Below, in pieces: positions 62,301-64,000 of a stretch of 64,000 bases of DNA; positions within the stretch are counted from its first letter, which is position 1; each line of letters starts with the position of its first letter. The notes under the pieces are model-generated. The model was not told the DNA's origin, did not search any database, and saw only the letters and a program-made list of their open reading frames with translations. The position numbers were made by a program, and so were the translations under genes. The stretch covers positions 214,442,325 to 214,506,324 of the forward strand of contig OV050030.1 of NCBI GenBank assembly GCA_920105625.2. Direction: 5' to 3'. This DNA comes from Clusia tigrina. Lineage: Eukaryota; Arthropoda; Insecta; Diptera; Clusiidae.

Positions 62301-64000
62301 TCTCATAGCTATGATACCCTTGAGTCCCAAATCAAACACTGATAAAACTTCAAACGACCCTAACTTCTATACGGTGCGTCCCACATCTATAACAGTTTGC
62401 AACAATCAAATGTTTGCAAGTTTTTACTGGAGCGTCATACAACCTTGAAAATTTGTGACAATAAAGTACTCGAGCCTCTCGTCAATTTAAGCTATCGCTC
62501 ATAGCTATGCTACATTTGAGTCCCAATTCAAACATTGATAAAAATTCAAATGGCCCTCTTATACTTATCAAAGTTTGCAACAATCAAATGCTTGTAACTT
62601 TTTACTGGAGCGTCATAAAATCTGGTAATTTTCAACATTCAAATGCTTGTAACTTCTTACTGGAGCTTAATAAAATCTTGAAATTTTGTGACAATAAAGT
62701 TCTCGAGTCTCTAGTAATTTTAAGCTGTCGCTCATAGCTATGCTATCCTTGAGTCCCAAATAAACCACTGCTAAAACTTCAAATGGCCCTAACTTCTATA
62801 CGGTGCGTCCTATACCTATCAAATGCTTGTAACTTTTTACTTGAGCGCCATAAAACCTTGAAATTTGGTGAAAATAAAGTACTCGAGCCTCTTATGAATT
62901 CAAGCTATCGCTCATAGCTATGCTACACTTGAGTCCTAAATCAAACACTAATAAAACTATAAATGGCCCTAACTTTTATACGGTGCGTCCTATACCTATC
63001 AAATGCTTGTAACTTTTTACTTGAGCGCCATAAAACCTTGAAATTTGGTGAAAATAAAGTACTCGAGCCTCTTATGAATTCAAGCTATCGCTCATAGCTA
63101 TGCTACACTTGAGTCCTAAATCAAACACTGATAAAACTTCAAATGGCCCTAACTTCTATACGGTTCATCCTATACCTATTAAAGTTTGCAACAATCCAAT
63201 GCTTGTAACTTTTCACGGGAGCTTAATAAAATCTAGAAATTTTGTTACAATAAAGTACTCGAGCCTCTTGTCAATTTAAGCTATCTCTCATAGCTATGAT
63301 ACACTTGAGTCCCAAATCAAACACTTATAAAACTTCAAATGACCCTAACTTCTATACGGTGCGTCCCACACCTATAAAAGTTTGCAACAATCAAATGCTT
63401 GCAAGTTTTTACTGGAGCGACATAAAAACTTGAAATTTTGTGACAATAAAGTACTCGAGCCTCTCGTCAATTTAAGCTATCGCTCATAGCTATGCTACAT
63501 TTGAGTCCTAATTCAAACGCTGATAAAAATTTAAATGGCCCTAACTTCTATACGGTGCGTCCTATACCTATCAAAGTTTGCAACAATCAAATGCTTGTAA
63601 CTTTGAAATTTTGTGACAATAAAGTACTCGAGCCTCTTATAAATTTAAGCTATCGCTCATAGCTATGGTACACTTGAGTCCCAAATCAAACACTGATAAA
63701 ACTTCAAATGGCCGTAACTTCTTTACGGTGCGTCCTACACCTATCAAAGTTTGCAACAATCAAATGCTTGTAACTTTTTACTTGAGCGCCATAAAACCTT
63801 GAAATTTGGTGGAAATAAAGTACTCGAGCCTCTTATGAATTCAAGCTATCGCTCATAGCTATGCTACACTTGAGTCCTAAATCAAACACTGATAAAACAT
63901 CAAATGGCCCTAACTTCTATACGGTGCGTCCTATACCTATTAAAGTTTGCAACAATCAAATGCTTGTAACTTTTTACTTGAGCGCCATAAAACCTTGAAA

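Larger units (their letters stand above)
1..64000 (+). repeat. Continuous satellite DNA array, basic monomer about 196 bp, all head-to-tail
   Basis: The same monomer recurs from the first to the last base, roughly 320 copies, always in the same orientation. Landmarks met once per copy are the palindrome CATAGCTATG, GAGTCC, CAAATGGCCCTAAC, GTTTGCAACAATCAAATGC and AGTACTCGAGCC. Spacing between successive landmarks is usually 196 bp, with 251, 192, 199, 186, 180 and 173 bp variants. GC content is roughly 35-40% by spot counts. The array runs off both ends, so its true length is unknown. No non-satellite sequence interrupts it. The organisation is typical of eukaryotic heterochromatic or centromeric satellites; which of these it is cannot be told from sequence alone. 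Confidence 0.98.
22392..64000 (+). repeat. Domain II: second satellite subfamily with longer higher-order repeats
   Basis: From here the 251-bp monomers read GCTTGTAACTTTTTACTGG and GACAATAAAGTTCTCGAG, the R monomers end in ATCTATTTAAGCTATC, and ACATCAAATGGCC becomes common (first seen near 23070). Monomer types M, N, O, P and Q replace the strict A-B-C trimers. C-like monomers with GGTGAGTCCCACACC still occur (for example 26894, 40801, 52357), so the two domains share ancestry. Confidence 0.85.
51326..64000 (+). repeat. Nested higher-order repeats of about 2.8-3.6 kb
   Basis: Marker monomers recur at long steps. The 173-bp Q' form starts at 53944, 57099, 59935 and 63492. Q starts at 56096, 59146 and 62507. 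B2 is at 55508, 58558 and 61919. A common order is A-B2-N-O-Q-R(180)-D(180)-N-O-Q'-M-D. Differences in step come from gain or loss of whole monomers, for example an N/O chimera at 59739 that costs one monomer relative to 63100-63491. Confidence 0.82.

Noticed and set aside
1..64000. CRISPR array
   Set aside because: Repeat and spacer are not distinguishable: the entire 196-bp unit is conserved, there are no unique spacers of 25-40 bp, and no cas genes are present.
1..64000. CENP-B box or other known centromere protein site
   Set aside because: I looked for the TTCG....A..CGGGA pattern on both strands in the monomer types and did not see it. Absence does not exclude a centromere.
1..64000. 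Transposon or integrated virus generating the tandem array
   Set aside because: No terminal repeats, target-site duplications, reverse transcriptase, transposase or capsid-like frames were seen anywhere in the window.
1..64000. A new gene-encoded biological system in the window
   Set aside because: There is no non-repeat sequence in which one could lie. The notable content is the structure and history of the satellite itself.
1..64000. rRNA, tRNA or other structured RNA genes
   Set aside because: No recognisable tRNA arms or conserved rRNA stretches were seen. The short palindrome alone does not make an RNA gene.

Overview
The whole 64 kb window is one uninterrupted satellite DNA array. Every stretch I read, from base 1 to base 64000, is a head-to-tail copy of one AT-rich monomer (basic length about 196 bp). 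I find no gene, RNA gene, transposon, CRISPR array, inverted block or unique sequence. The many short open frames (mostly 61 or 82 codons) are the same few frames recurring once per monomer or trimer; I treat them as a by-product of the repeat, not as genes. The sequence suggests a eukaryotic nuclear genome (pericentromeric, centromeric or other heterochromatin) assembled from long reads. The species cannot be named. A core resembling CAAATGGCC-TAACTT is reminiscent of several plant satellites, and substitutions at CpG sites recur, so a plant or another CpG-methylating genome is my weak preference.

Monomer architecture. The 196-bp monomer is itself four degenerate subunits of 53, 55, 42 and 46 bp, each carrying an ACTYGAG-like core. 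A 251-bp form has five subunits because the 55-bp one is doubled. Other forms are 192, 199, 186, 180 and 173 bp long. I name types by their diagnostic bases (A, B, C, D and so on); these letters are mine. Monomer boundaries are set at the ATG of the palindrome CATAGCTATG.

Domain I (1 to about 22390). The basic higher-order repeat is a 639-bp trimer A-B-C (251+192+196). Several trimers plus a tail of D, E, G, H and F monomers make a large unit of 18 monomers and 3725 bp (2936-6660). Shortened relatives lie at 1-2935, 6661-8921 and 8922-12610. From 12331 to 15263 a segment of about 1.46 kb is tandemly duplicated. From 17030 to 22391 the trimers give way to D-D-A and K monomers.

Domain II (about 22391 to 64000). 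The 251-bp monomers change at several diagnostic positions, and new types M, N, O, P, Q and R dominate. This domain holds the clearest recent amplifications: a 3350-bp tandem duplication (32981-39680, about five mismatches by my reading), a family of 1870/2066/2066-bp units (37900-43901), another 2066-bp pair (45791-49847), and higher-order repeats of about 2.8 to 3.6 kb from 51 kb to the end. Many junctions fall inside chimeric monomers, as expected for unequal exchange between homologous positions of different monomer types.

The likely role, if any, is structural (heterochromatin or centromere). Nothing in the sequence proves that. I did not find evidence for a new gene-encoded system.
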